A stretch of 64,000 nucleotides of DNA from Streptomyces sp. NBC_00414 (GTDB taxonomy: Bacteria; Actinomycetota; Actinomycetes; Streptomycetales; Streptomycetaceae). The stretch spans positions 2,108,001 through 2,172,000 of the forward strand of contig NZ_CP107935.1 of NCBI RefSeq assembly GCF_036038375.1, read 5' to 3'. Of the stretch, positions 19,102 through 27,685 are shown in pieces. The first letter of the stretch is position 1; every line of letters begins with the position of its first letter. Position numbers and translations under genes: made by a program. The notes below the pieces were generated by a model. The model did not search any database. It saw only the letters and a list, made by a program, of their open reading frames with translations, and was not told the origin of the DNA.

Positions 19102-20467
19102 GCCCCGCTCCGGGCACCCGGGGCTCGACGACCTCCTGGCGCGTCCTCTCCTGGAGACGCTCTGGCGCCGCCGCACCCACCGGGTCAGCCGGGGTGCGTC
19201 GGTGCCCGCCGGCTCCATGAGCCATCATTCCGAACACGCCCCGCAGCCCCTGTCGGAGCTGGAGGAGGCGGTGCTGATCGCACTGACCGGTGCCACCGGG
19301 CTGACCATGCCCGACCGGCCCTTCGACGATCCGCGCGACGGCAAGCCCATCATGGCCAAGCCCAACCTCACGATGGCGGGCCGGACCGCGGGCAGCCCCG
19401 ACAACGCGCAGGGCACCCACTTCTTCATGATCAACGACTCGGGTACGTACTACCTGCGCAAGCTGAAGCCCGCTCCGCACGAGCCCTTCGACGCCGCCAC
19501 ACTGGTCGCCAGGGCCCACGAGTCGAAGGTGCGGATCCTGGACCACCGGCTCGACGTCGCCGAGGGGATGCGCGACTTCCCGGCGTACCTCGACTCGAAC
19601 CGGTTCCTGTCCAACCTGCCCGGCACGACGCTGTTCCTGCCGGTGGTGGACCTGTCCCACCAGTACGTCAACGCGCTGATGTACCTGCTCACCCAGCCGG
19701 ACGGGGCCCGCCCGACCTTCGTCGACGACCGCAACTTCTACCGTCCCGCCGGGGTGCGGAAGTGGGTGCGCAACGGGTTCCTGAACGGCGACCTGAAGCT
19801 GCCGCTGGGCGCGCTCGGCCCCATGCGCACCCAGGTCGAGGCGGACCTGCTCCTGCAGAACCTGATGCTCACGGCCGAGGCGATGGGCCTGGGCGCCTGG
19901 ATCCACGCCTCGATCAACCCGCAGATCGCCCTGGGCGACCCGAAGTTCTCGCGGGCGTACGGCAGGATGCTCGGTTTCACCTTCGTCACCCCGCGCTGGC
20001 GGCTCGCCGACGTGTGGCGCTGGCACGTGCCGCTTCCCCGGTACGCGAACCTGCGCTCGCAGCCGGTGGGGCTCACCTCCCCGCAGGGCGAGCCGCTGAT
20101 CGAGGCCGCGTGCCCGCCGGCGTACGCGTCGATGTCGGCGGCCGTGGACGCGATCATCGACGCCAAGTTCGGGCCCGGCGGCACGTACACGGACAAGGAC
20201 GTCTTCACCCGGATCTACAAGGAGGACTACGGGCAGCGCTACCTCGCCGAGGCCAGTGAGTACGAGACCCGGGTCATCGACTGCGCCCGGGACGTGTGCG
20301 AGTACGTCATCGAGACGCACCGGCGGTTCCCGGCGCACACGGACGCGATCCATGTCCCGGGGATCTGGCTGCAGGCCCACCATGTCGAGGAGGAGTACTA
20401 CGACCGCTTCTTCGTGAACGGTCTGACACCGGCGCACCGCGAGCACACCGAAGTCTGGGGCGACTGA
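19088..20467 (+). CDS. Nitroreductase-like protein coupled to the haem fusion
   Basis: The 459-residue product overlaps the end of the catalase/dioxygenase gene by 14 bases, so coupled translation is likely. LARPLLETLWRRRTHRVSRG resembles the N-terminal RR(S/T)xR motif of nitroreductases and LLLQNLMLTAEAMGLGAWIH resembles their FMN-site helix, suggesting a flavin-binding fold. The C-terminal 120 residues (DVFTRIYKEDYGQRYL..., HHVEEEYYDRFF) I do not recognise. A partner that reduces a lipid hydroperoxide product or the haem is conceivable, but function is unproven. Confidence 0.7.
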   Translation: MTRTEPRSGHPGLDDLLARPLLETLWRRRTHRVSRGASVPAGSMSHHSEHAPQPLSELEEAVLIALTGATGLTMPDRPFDDPRDGKPIMAKPNLTMAGRTAGSPDNAQGTHFFMINDSGTYYLRKLKPAPHEPFDAATLVARAHESKVRILDHRLDVAEGMRDFPAYLDSNRFLSNLPGTTLFLPVVDLSHQYVNALMYLLTQPDGARPTFVDDRNFYRPAGVRKWVRNGFLNGDLKLPLGALGPMRTQVEADLLLQNLMLTAEAMGLGAWIHASINPQIALGDPKFSRAYGRMLGFTFVTPRWRLADVWRWHVPLPRYANLRSQPVGLTSPQGEPLIEAACPPAYASMSAAVDAIIDAKFGPGGTYTDKDVFTRIYKEDYGQRYLAEASEYETRVIDCARDVCEYVIETHRRFPAHTDAIHVPGIWLQAHHVEEEYYDRFFVNGLTPAHREHTEVWGD

Positions 20468-20496
20468 GCCGGGTTCGGTGAACCGGGCCGCCGGAT

Positions 20497-20541
20497 CGGG
20501 CTTCCGGACCGGGCTTCCGGACCGGGCTTCCGGACCGGGCT
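20497..20541. repeat. 13-bp tandem repeat between convergent genes
   Basis: CGGGCTTCCGGAC is repeated three times without change (20497-20535), followed by a partial fourth copy. It lies just after an imperfect hairpin at 20469-20486 between the nitroreductase-like gene and the TPP enzyme gene, both of which end here. A role as part of a bidirectional terminator is possible. Confidence 0.75.
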
Positions 20542-20543
20542 CT

Positions 20544-22106
20544 TCAGAACAGCGGCGGTACGAGGCAGTCGATGAGGCAGGGGCCGGGCTCTTCCAGGGC
20601 CCGGTCCAGCAGCACGGTGAACTGCTCGGCGGTGACGGCCCGTTCGGCCGGTACGCCCATGCCGCGGGCCAGCGCCACGAAGTCGAGGTCGGGCCGCGAC
20701 AGGTCGAGGAGACCGGTGGCCCGGGGGCCCGGGGCGGCCGCGCCGACGGACCGCAGCTCCAGGTTGAGGACCGAGTAGGAGCGGTTGTCGAAGAGCACGG
20801 TGGTGACGTCGAGTTGCTCACGCGCCATGGTCCACAGCGCCTGGAGGGTGTACATGGCGCTGCCGTCCGCCTCCAGGGCTAGCACGGGCCTGTCGGGCGC
20901 CGCGAGCGCGGCGCCGACGGCCGCGGGCAGCCCCTGTCCGATGGCGCCGCCGGTGAGGGTGAGCCAGTCGTGGGGCGGGGCGCCCGCCGTCGCGGCGGGC
21001 AGCCAGATACCGGAGGTGTTCGCCTCGTCGACGACGATCGCGTGTTCCGGGAGCAGCGCGCCGATCGCCGCTGCGGCGCTCTCGGCGGTCAGGGCCCCGA
21101 TGGGCCGATCGGGCCGAAGGGGCGCCTGCGGTATCGGAGTCACGGCACTCTTCAGGAGATCCGCGAGTGCTTCCAGGGCGACCGTCACGTCCTCGGATCC
21201 CGTGGCCGCCGACAACACCTGGCAGCCGTCCGGGACGATCCGGCCGCTCGCCCCCGGGTACGCGAAGAACGTCACCGGCTCGGTCCCCCCGGCCAGCAAC
21301 AGCAGTCGTATGCCCGCCAGTTGGGCCGCGGCATCCGCCTCCCGGTAGGCGAGCCGCTCGACCGTGGGCAGTCCGGCGCCGCGTTCGAGACGGGCCGGGA
21401 AGGTCTCGCACAGCAGCCGGGCGCCGGTCGCGGCGGCGATCCGGGCGGCGGCGCGCAGACCGCGGCCGTGCGCGGCCACGCCACCGAGCAGCAGTGCGGC
21501 GGGCTCGCCGGAGCGCAGCGCGCCGGCCGCCTCCTCGACGGCGACCGGTGACACGGCTCCGGGACGCGGACCGGCTCGGACCGGTGACTGGCCGCCCTTG
21601 CCGGCGTCCGACCAGGACACGTCGGCGGGCACCAGCAGAGTGGCCACCGAGCCGGGCGGGCCGTACGCGGCCGCGACGGCCTCGGCGACGTCGCCCGCGA
21701 GGTCGGTGGCGCGATACGTACGCCGGGTCCATGCGGAGACGGTGCGCGCGAGGGACCCGATGTCGGACTCCAGGGGCGCGTCGAGCCGTTTGTGCTGCAG
21801 GGCGTGGTCACCGACGACGTTCACGAGGGGGGTGCCGGCGCGGCGGGCGTTGTGCAGGTTGGCCAGGCCGTTGGCGAGTCCGGGGCCCAGGTGCAGCAGC
21901 GTGGAGGCGGGTTTGCCCGCCATGCGCCCGTATCCGTCGGCCGCGCCCGTGGCCACGCCTTCGAAGAGACAGAGCACTCCCCGCATGTCCGGCACGTCGT
22001 CCAGGGCGGCCACGAAGTGCATCTCGGAGGTGCCGGGATTGGCGAAACACACGTCGACGCCCGCGTCCACGAGGCCTTCCACCAGGGTCTGCGCTCCGTT
22101 CGGCAT
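20544..22106 (-). CDS. ThDP-dependent decarboxylase / acetolactate-synthase-like enzyme
   Basis: The 520-residue product has the three-domain layout of the benzoylformate decarboxylase/acetolactate synthase family. Catalytic Glu is Glu49 in LFEGVATGAADGYGRM; the cofactor motif is EADGSAMYTLQALW...FDNRSYSVLN, with Ala in place of the first Gly of GDG. FANPGTSEMHF at the N-terminus resembles MdlC-like 2-oxoacid decarboxylases. Next to quinate/shikimate genes it may process an aromatic 2-oxo acid, but the substrate is inference. GGAGGCGG precedes the ATG and a 23-bp inverted repeat lies just upstream. Confidence 0.85.
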   Translation of the reverse strand: MPNGAQTLVEGLVDAGVDVCFANPGTSEMHFVAALDDVPDMRGVLCLFEGVATGAADGYGRMAGKPASTLLHLGPGLANGLANLHNARRAGTPLVNVVGDHALQHKRLDAPLESDIGSLARTVSAWTRRTYRATDLAGDVAEAVAAAYGPPGSVATLLVPADVSWSDAGKGGQSPVRAGPRPGAVSPVAVEEAAGALRSGEPAALLLGGVAAHGRGLRAAARIAAATGARLLCETFPARLERGAGLPTVERLAYREADAAAQLAGIRLLLLAGGTEPVTFFAYPGASGRIVPDGCQVLSAATGSEDVTVALEALADLLKSAVTPIPQAPLRPDRPIGALTAESAAAAIGALLPEHAIVVDEANTSGIWLPAATAGAPPHDWLTLTGGAIGQGLPAAVGAALAAPDRPVLALEADGSAMYTLQALWTMAREQLDVTTVLFDNRSYSVLNLELRSVGAAAPGPRATGLLDLSRPDLDFVALARGMGVPAERAVTAEQFTVLLDRALEEPGPCLIDCLVPPLF

Positions 22107-22134
22107 GGCGGCCCGCCTCCGCTGCTCGGTTGCT

Positions 22135-22157
22135 CACGTGATCGTGCCGATCACGTG
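22135..22157. promoter_or_regulatory. Perfect inverted repeat upstream of TPP enzyme gene
   Basis: CACGTGATC-GTGCC-GATCACGTG is a perfect 9-bp inverted repeat with a 5-bp spacer, starting 29 nt before the ATG of the TPP enzyme gene. It differs from the palindrome between the shikimate dehydrogenase and TetR genes, so the TPP gene may answer to another regulator. It could also be a hairpin in the message. Confidence 0.6.
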
Positions 22158-22256
22158 CTCTCGTGCCCCGTCACGGGGGCGCGGGTGCCAGTCTCACGAG
22201 GTTCGGAACGGGGCGTCAGCCAGGATTTCGGACATCCGGAAGGCACGGCCCCCGGT

Positions 22257-24125
22257 TCAGCGCACCGGCCTCCGCACATGCTGCGCCGCCAGCCGCACCG
22301 GGGCGTTCTGCGCTCCGTAACCGCGGTGGCCCGCGTCGCGCTGGACCAGTTCGAAGAAGACCCGGCCGATCGTCTCCGTGTAGCAGTGGCGGAAGGCGCC
22401 GTCCGCGTCCCGGTCGTAGAGGATGCCGAGTTCGCGGTAGGTCTCCAACTCCCCTTCGTCGAGCTCGTACTTGGCCGCGAGGTCGTCGTAGTAGTTGGCG
22501 GGGATCGTCAGCAGCCGGCCGCCCGCGGAACGGAAGCGGCGGGCCGCGGTCACCAGGTCGTCGGTGGCGAGCGCGATGTGCTGGGCACGGCCGCTGTCGT
22601 CGGCGCTCGGGGCCGGTCCGACACCGAGGGCGATACGGACACTGCCGTCGCCGTTGGTGACGGCACGGCTGCGCAGGAGCCCGTACGGATCGGCGACGTC
22701 CACGCTCTCCAGGGCGCCGAGTCCCAGGACGCTGCGGTGGAAGAGCGCGGCCTCGTCGAACTGGTGCCAGGGCTGGGTCAGGGCCAGGTGGTCGATGCGC
22801 CGGATGCCACCGACGGAGGGCGCCGCCCGCTCGACGGGCTCGTCCGACCCGACCGGCTCGACGAGCCCGACGGGTTCGACGAGCTCGACGGGCTCGACGG
22901 GCTCGAAGTCGCTCGTCCAGCTGGGCAGTCCGGGCCGGCCGGTGGCACAGAAGAAGAGTTCGGTGCCGTCGGGTGCGGCGACGGCGTCCAGGGGTACGTC
23001 CTGCGGGGTACGGCGGCGCGGCAGCACGGGGGCGAGGAGTGCTTCGGCACGTTTGGCCGCGCCCGCCGGATCCGGTGACTCCAGCCCGACGGCGGCGAGT
23101 TGCGTACCGTCGCGGCGGGCGCCAGGACCCGTGTTGAGCAGTACCCGGGCCTCGCCCTGCTGCCACAGGTCGACCGGCTTGCCGCGGTGCCGGGCGGTCC
23201 GGGTGAAACCGAGCGCTTCGAGGATCTCCGTGACCGGTTCGACGTCGGGGCTGACCAGTTCGGCGAAGGCGATGCCGGTCGGCACGACGGGCGCGGGCGG
23301 TTCGGTGAGGCCGACGCTCTCCTGGAGGACGAGGAGCGAGCGCAGCGCGTCGACGGCGGTCGGCCCGGCCTCGGCCTGCCGGAAGACGTCGTTGAAGACT
23401 TCGAGGGAGAGCGGCCCCCGGTAGCCGGCCCGGATCACCTGCTTGAGGAGCCCGGCGATGTCGAAGCCGCCCTGCCCGGGGAAGCAGCGGTAGTGACGGC
23501 TCCACTGCAGTACGTCCATCGCCATCAGCGGCGCGTCGGCGAGCTGAAGGAAGAAGATCTTCTCGCCGGGGATGTCCGCGATCCCTTCCAGATCCTTCGG
23601 ATCGGAACTGCGCGCGAGGATATGAAAGCTGTCCAGACAGGTGCCGAGCGCCGGATGATCGGCGGCCTCGACGATCCGCCAGGCATGGTCGTACGTGCTG
23701 ACGTGCCGCCCCCACGCGAGCGCCTCGTAGGCGACGCGGATCCCGAAGCCGTCGGCCAGCTCGGCGAGCCGGCGCAGATGGAAGGCGGCGAGCGCGTCGT
23801 CGTCGACGGCGAGGAGCGAGACGCTGGAGCACACGAGAACGGTGTCCGCGCCGAGCCGCTCCATGAGGCGGAACTTGTGCTCGGCCCGGCGCAGATTGCG
23901 CGCGAACTCGTCCTGCGGCACGGCCTCGATGTCCCGCATCGGCTGATAGAGGTCGATGCTCAGCCCGAGATCGGCACACCGGGCACGGATCTCCTCGGGC
24001 GCGAGCGGACTGGCCAACAGGTCATTCTCAAAGACCTCGACCCCGTCGAACCCGGCCCGCGCGGCAGCGGTGAGCTTCTCGGTGAGGGCCCCACTGAGAC
24101 ACACGGTTGCGATGGACGTACGCAC
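22257..24125 (-). CDS. qsuB: 3-dehydroshikimate dehydratase fused to HPPD-like domain
   Basis: The 622-residue product matches the QsuB-type bifunctional family. The N-terminal TIM-barrel (1-280) dehydrates 3-dehydroshikimate to protocatechuate; metal ligands are visible in VAYEALAWG, TCLDSFH, FFLQLAD and LSLEVFND. The C-terminal half is a 4-hydroxyphenylpyruvate-dioxygenase-like fold whose iron ligands are kept (DHLAL, QHIAL, FFELVQR). The two VOC modules are joined by a repetitive acidic linker of EPVELVEPVGLVEPVG type. The start is GTG with AAAGGGA 5-6 nt upstream. It is one gene upstream of the TPP enzyme and downstream of the shikimate dehydrogenase. Confidence 0.92.
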   Translation of the reverse strand: MRTSIATVCLSGALTEKLTAAARAGFDGVEVFENDLLASPLAPEEIRARCADLGLSIDLYQPMRDIEAVPQDEFARNLRRAEHKFRLMERLGADTVLVCSSVSLLAVDDDALAAFHLRRLAELADGFGIRVAYEALAWGRHVSTYDHAWRIVEAADHPALGTCLDSFHILARSSDPKDLEGIADIPGEKIFFLQLADAPLMAMDVLQWSRHYRCFPGQGGFDIAGLLKQVIRAGYRGPLSLEVFNDVFRQAEAGPTAVDALRSLLVLQESVGLTEPPAPVVPTGIAFAELVSPDVEPVTEILEALGFTRTARHRGKPVDLWQQGEARVLLNTGPGARRDGTQLAAVGLESPDPAGAAKRAEALLAPVLPRRRTPQDVPLDAVAAPDGTELFFCATGRPGLPSWTSDFEPVEPVELVEPVGLVEPVGSDEPVERAAPSVGGIRRIDHLALTQPWHQFDEAALFHRSVLGLGALESVDVADPYGLLRSRAVTNGDGSVRIALGVGPAPSADDSGRAQHIALATDDLVTAARRFRSAGGRLLTIPANYYDDLAAKYELDEGELETYRELGILYDRDADGAFRHCYTETIGRVFFELVQRDAGHRGYGAQNAPVRLAAQHVRRPVR

Positions 24126-24171
24126 GTCGATCCCTTTCCACTCTCACTTCACAACACGGCTGAGGGCCCTC

Positions 24172-24222
24172 CACCAAGGGGCGCGGGGAACGGCGCAATC
24201 TTTTGTCTTCAAGGGGCGCGGA
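24172..24222. repeat. Partial Streptomyces intergenic repeats
   Basis: Two incomplete copies of the GGGGCGCGGGGAACTGCGCG-type element (AAGGGGCGCGGGGAACGGCGC and AAGGGGCGCGGAGGGCC) lie between the qsuB-type gene and the shikimate dehydrogenase gene. The second copy runs into the 3' end of the dehydrogenase frame. Confidence 0.65.
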
Positions 24223-25096
24223 GGGCCCCGGCCCCGGCCAGCTCGGAAATATCCAGCAACATCCGCGAAGCGTCGGCCTCCCGCCCCGTGAACAGCCGAA
24301 ACGCGTCAGCCGCCTGGAACACAGCCATCCCCCCACCATCGAGCACCGCACACCCCACCCCCCGCGCGACCCGCAACAACTCGGTCTCCAACGGCCGGTA
24401 GACCACCTCGGCCACCCACAGCCCGGGATGCAGCAACTCGGCAGCGAACGGCAGCCCGGGATGCGCGGCCATCCCCATGGGCGTGGCATGCACGACGCCG
24501 TCCGCCCCAGGAAGCAGCGCACCCAACCGCTCCGGCCCGCAGGCGGCGGCCCGCCCCGCGCCGAACTGCCGGTTCAGCTCGGCGGCAAGCGAACCCGCCC
24601 GGTCCGGCAGCGCGTCCACCACGGTGACGGACCCCGCCCCGAGCGTGAGCATGGCGTGCGCGACGGCCGCCCCCGCTCCCCCCGCGCCCAACTGCACCAC
24701 CCGCTCCAGCGGAGCATCGGGCAGCCCGCGCGCGAACGACGCCGCGAACCCGGTGACATCCGTGTTGTGCCCCACCGCACGCCCACCGTCGAAGACGACG
24801 GTGTTCACCGCGCCGAGCGCCTCGGCCTGCGGGGCGAGCCCGTCGAGATGCTCGATGACGAGCTGCTTGCAGGGGTGGGTGATGTTCAGCCCGTCGAAGC
24901 CCAGGTCACGGGCGGCGCGCAGCAGGTCCCCCACCGCGTCCGGCGCGACTCCGAGCTGGTCGATGTCGATGAGCCGGTACAGATAGCGCAGGCCCTGCCG
25001 GTCGGCCTCCCGCTCGTGCAGGGCCGGGCTGAGCGAGGGGCCGATGCCCGCACCGATCAGTCCGACGAGATACGAGTCCTTGACCACGGCGACCAC
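24209..25096 (-). CDS. aroE: Quinate/shikimate dehydrogenase (AroE family)
   Basis: The 295-residue product shows the shikimate dehydrogenase signatures SLSPALHEREA (substrate serines), NITHPCKQLV with catalytic Lys, GHNTDVTGF with catalytic Asp, and a Rossmann domain LGAGGAGAAVAHAML. In this setting it most likely oxidises quinate or shikimate for catabolism rather than serving aromatic biosynthesis. AGGAGGTC lies 5-6 nt before the GTG start. It is divergent from the TetR gene and the intervening region has a palindromic operator. The C-terminus reads into a repeat. Confidence 0.92.
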   Translation of the reverse strand: MVAVVKDSYLVGLIGAGIGPSLSPALHEREADRQGLRYLYRLIDIDQLGVAPDAVGDLLRAARDLGFDGLNITHPCKQLVIEHLDGLAPQAEALGAVNTVVFDGGRAVGHNTDVTGFAASFARGLPDAPLERVVQLGAGGAGAAVAHAMLTLGAGSVTVVDALPDRAGSLAAELNRQFGAGRAAACGPERLGALLPGADGVVHATPMGMAAHPGLPFAAELLHPGLWVAEVVYRPLETELLRVARGVGCAVLDGGGMAVFQAADAFRLFTGREADASRMLLDISELAGAGALRAP

Positions 25097-25118
25097 GGCG
25101 GACCTCCTGAACGACTCA

Positions 25119-25142
25119 CTAATGTACGAACTAGTACGTTAG
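25119..25142. promoter_or_regulatory. TetR-type operator in divergent promoter region
   Basis: CTAATGTAC-GAACTA-GTACGTTAG is a near-perfect inverted repeat (one mismatch in 9-bp arms), 23 nt before the shikimate dehydrogenase start. It is AT-rich relative to the neighbourhood. It is the best candidate site for the divergent TetR regulator. A TACAAT at 25212-25217 could be the -10 box of the TetR gene. Confidence 0.7.
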
Positions 25143-25260
25143 CTATATCAGGATCCCGCGGCCTCGGGAAGGCCTGCCGGACACGCGGAGCCGCGCGCCG
25201 CCGCCTGCTTCTACAATCGCGGTCACCGGCCCCTCGCCCGAAAGAACCCGAAGGAACCCG

Positions 25261-25926
25261 ATGACCAGCGTCGAAGAACCGGCAAGGCCGAACGGGCGCA
25301 TCCGTGACGCCGCCCGCACGAAGGCCGAGATCCTCGACGTGGCGACCCAGGAGTTCGCCCGGGCCGGCTACGACGGGGCCCGGGTCGACGAGATCGCCGC
25401 CCGCACCCGGACCACGAAGCGGATGCTCTATTACTACTTCGGCGGCAAGGAGCAGTTGTTCACCGCCGTGCTGGAGCGGTCGTACGAGGTCATCCGCGAG
25501 GCCGAGCGAGGGCTGGACGTCGAGCACCTGGACCCGGTCGCGGCCATCCGGCGGCTGGCGGAACTGACCTTCGACCACCACGAGGCGCACCCGGACTTCA
25601 TCCGCCTGGTCAGCATCGAGAACATCCACGGGGCCGAGCACATCGCCGCTTCCGAGAAGCTCGGCAGGATCGGCTCGCCCGCCCTGGACGTGATCCGCCG
25701 CATCCTGGAGTCGGGGCGCGAGTCGGGCCTGTTCACGGCCGAGGTCGACGCCGTGGACCTGCACGCGATGATCAGCTCGTTCTGCTTCTTCCGGGTGGCC
25801 AACCGGCACACCTTCGGCGCCCTGTTCGGCCGCGACCTGGTCGACCCCGCGCAGCGCGAGCACTACCGGACCATGCTCGGCGACATGGTGATCGCCTACC
25901 TGACCGCCGACCGCGCGGCCGACTGA
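25261..25926 (+). CDS. TetR-family regulator of shikimate/quinate catabolism
   Basis: The 221-residue product has an N-terminal TetR helix-turn-helix (about 16-65: AEILDVATQEFARAGYDGARVDEIAARTRTTKRMLYYYFGG in part) and a TetR_C-type ligand domain with HPDFIRLVSIENIHGA. AAGGAACCCG precedes the ATG. Flanked by the dehydrogenase gene (divergent) and the transporter gene (downstream, same strand), it probably represses both until quinate or shikimate binds. Confidence 0.9.
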   Translation: MTSVEEPARPNGRIRDAARTKAEILDVATQEFARAGYDGARVDEIAARTRTTKRMLYYYFGGKEQLFTAVLERSYEVIREAERGLDVEHLDPVAAIRRLAELTFDHHEAHPDFIRLVSIENIHGAEHIAASEKLGRIGSPALDVIRRILESGRESGLFTAEVDAVDLHAMISSFCFFRVANRHTFGALFGRDLVDPAQREHYRTMLGDMVIAYLTADRAAD

Positions 25927-26014
25927 GCGCACGCAAGATCCTTCGGCACGACCTCTTGACACCCGGGAAACGTGAGCGCAACATCCGTAGCCAGCCACTA
26001 CTAACTATCCAGTG

Positions 26015-26026
26015 GGTTAATTAACC
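26015..26026. promoter_or_regulatory. Palindrome upstream of transporter gene
   Basis: GGTTAATTAACC is a perfect 12-bp palindrome 133 nt before the transporter start, in an AT-rich patch (ACTAACTATCCAGTGGGTTAATTAACC). It probably overlaps the promoter of the transporter gene. It is unlike the palindrome at 25119, so whether the same TetR binds is uncertain. Confidence 0.5.
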
Positions 26027-26158
26027 GGGTAGCGCCCGGTGCGGCCGTCCCACCACCCCAGGGAGCCGGCACTCCCCCCCCCGCCTGCTGAGTCCGCTCA
26101 CAGTCCCCTCCGTCCGCTCACTCCGCCTACGTTGGAGTTCCCCCGAAGGAGCACCGCC

Positions 26159-27514
26159 GTGTCCGTCCCCGCAGCACCCCTCGACGCGCCACCCGGCCAG
26201 CCGCGGAAGGCCGCGACCGCCGCCTGGATCGGCAGCGCGCTGGAGTACTACGACTTCTTCATCTACGGCAGCGCGGCCGCGCTGATCTTCCCGGAGGTCT
26301 TCTTCGACGAGTCCGACCCGGCCACCGCGACCCTGCTGTCGCTGGCCACGTTCGGTGTCGCGTACGCGGCCCGCCCGATCGGGGCGCTGTTCCTCGGGCA
26401 CTTCGGTGACAAGGTCGGCCGCAAGAAGATCATGGTCTTCACGCTGATCCTGATGGGCCTCTCCACGTTCCTCATCGGCTGCCTCCCGACACGCGACCAG
26501 GTCGGCACACTGGCGCCCGTCCTCCTGGTCCTGTGCCGCGTCCTGCAGGGCATCTCGGCGGCCGGCGAACAGGCGAGCGCCAACTCCATGTCGCTGGAAC
26601 ACGCGCCGCCGGACAAACGCGGCTTCTTCACCAGCTTCACCCTCAGCGGCACCCAGGGCGGCCAGCTGCTCGCCACCCTGGTGTTCATCCCGGTCGCCGC
26701 GATGCCCGAGGACCAGCTGCTCGCCTGGGGCTGGCGCATCCCGTTCTGGATGAGCATCGCGGTCGCCGTCGTCGGTTACGTCATCCGCCGCACCCTGGAG
26801 GAGACACCGACCTTCACCCAGCAGGCCGCCACCGAGGGCGTCGCGAAGATGCCCCTCGCCGTGCTGATGCGCGAGCACTGGGCGGACGTCCTGCGGGTGG
26901 TCGCGGCCGCCCTGGTCGCCTCGGTCAGCACGATCTTCACGGTGTGGGCGCTGGCCTACGCGACCAGTGACGCGGTCGGTATGGACCGCACGTCCATGCT
27001 GTGGGTGGGCGCGCTCGCCAACCTCGTCGCGCTCGGCGCGATCCCGCTGTGGGCCACCCTGTCCGACCGCATCGGCCGCCGCCCGGTCTTCCTGATCGGC
27101 GCCGCGGGCAGCGGCGTACTGATGTTCCTCTACCTGTGGGCGATCTCCACGGGCTCGTACCCGCTGATCCTGGTCCTCGGCATCGTCACCTTCGGTGTCG
27201 TCTACAGCGCCGCGAACGGTGTCTGGCCGTCGTTCTACGGCGAGATGTTCTCCACCCGGGTCCGTCTGTCGGGCATGGCCATCGGCACGCAGATCGGCTT
27301 CGCGGTGGCCGGTTTCGCGGTGACCTTCGCCGCGCAGATCGCGGGCCCCGACGGTGACGACTGGCTGTCCGTGGCCCTGTTCACGGCCGCGCTGTGTGTC
27401 CCGCCGGTGATCGCGGCGCTCACTGCCCGCGAGACGCACAAGGTCCCGACGGAACAGCTGGGCGAGCGGACACGCCAGGAGTCACCGGACGTACTCAGCC
27501 CCTCCGGCGTCTGA
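26159..27514 (+). CDS. MFS transporter, MHS family (shikimate/metabolite:H+ symporter)
   Basis: The 451-residue protein has about 12 membrane segments. It starts near AWIGSALEYYDFFIYGSAAAL, a signature of the MHS family that includes the shikimate transporter ShiA and proline/betaine transporter ProP, and has loop motif GHFGDKVGRKK. The start is GTG with GAAGGAG 7 nt upstream. Its place after the TetR gene and next to the shikimate dehydrogenase suggests uptake of shikimate or quinate. Substrate assignment is by context. Confidence 0.88.
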   Translation: MSVPAAPLDAPPGQPRKAATAAWIGSALEYYDFFIYGSAAALIFPEVFFDESDPATATLLSLATFGVAYAARPIGALFLGHFGDKVGRKKIMVFTLILMGLSTFLIGCLPTRDQVGTLAPVLLVLCRVLQGISAAGEQASANSMSLEHAPPDKRGFFTSFTLSGTQGGQLLATLVFIPVAAMPEDQLLAWGWRIPFWMSIAVAVVGYVIRRTLEETPTFTQQAATEGVAKMPLAVLMREHWADVLRVVAAALVASVSTIFTVWALAYATSDAVGMDRTSMLWVGALANLVALGAIPLWATLSDRIGRRPVFLIGAAGSGVLMFLYLWAISTGSYPLILVLGIVTFGVVYSAANGVWPSFYGEMFSTRVRLSGMAIGTQIGFAVAGFAVTFAAQIAGPDGDDWLSVALFTAALCVPPVIAALTARETHKVPTEQLGERTRQESPDVLSPSGV

Positions 27515-27685
27515 CCCAGCCGTCCGGCATCCGACTCAGCCCGTCCGGCGTCCGACTCAGCCCCTCCTGCGTCCCACCCAGCCCCTCCGGCGTTTGAGGA
27601 GCGGGGGTCCGGGGGCAGCGCCCCCGAGTCGGCGACGGGACGGATGGGGGCGGCGGGGGCGAAACCCCCCTCCGCCCCTGTCGGC
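27515..27685. repeat. Streptomyces repeat: 21-bp tandem units and CCGGCGTTTGAGG element
   Basis: Right after the transporter stop are four degenerate units of about 21 bp based on CAGCCCGTCCGGCGTCCGACT, ending in the very common Streptomyces element GCCCCTCCGGCGTTTGAGGA followed by GCGGGGGTCCGGGGGCAGCG. It lies between convergent genes and likely folds as a hairpin-rich terminator region. Confidence 0.75.
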
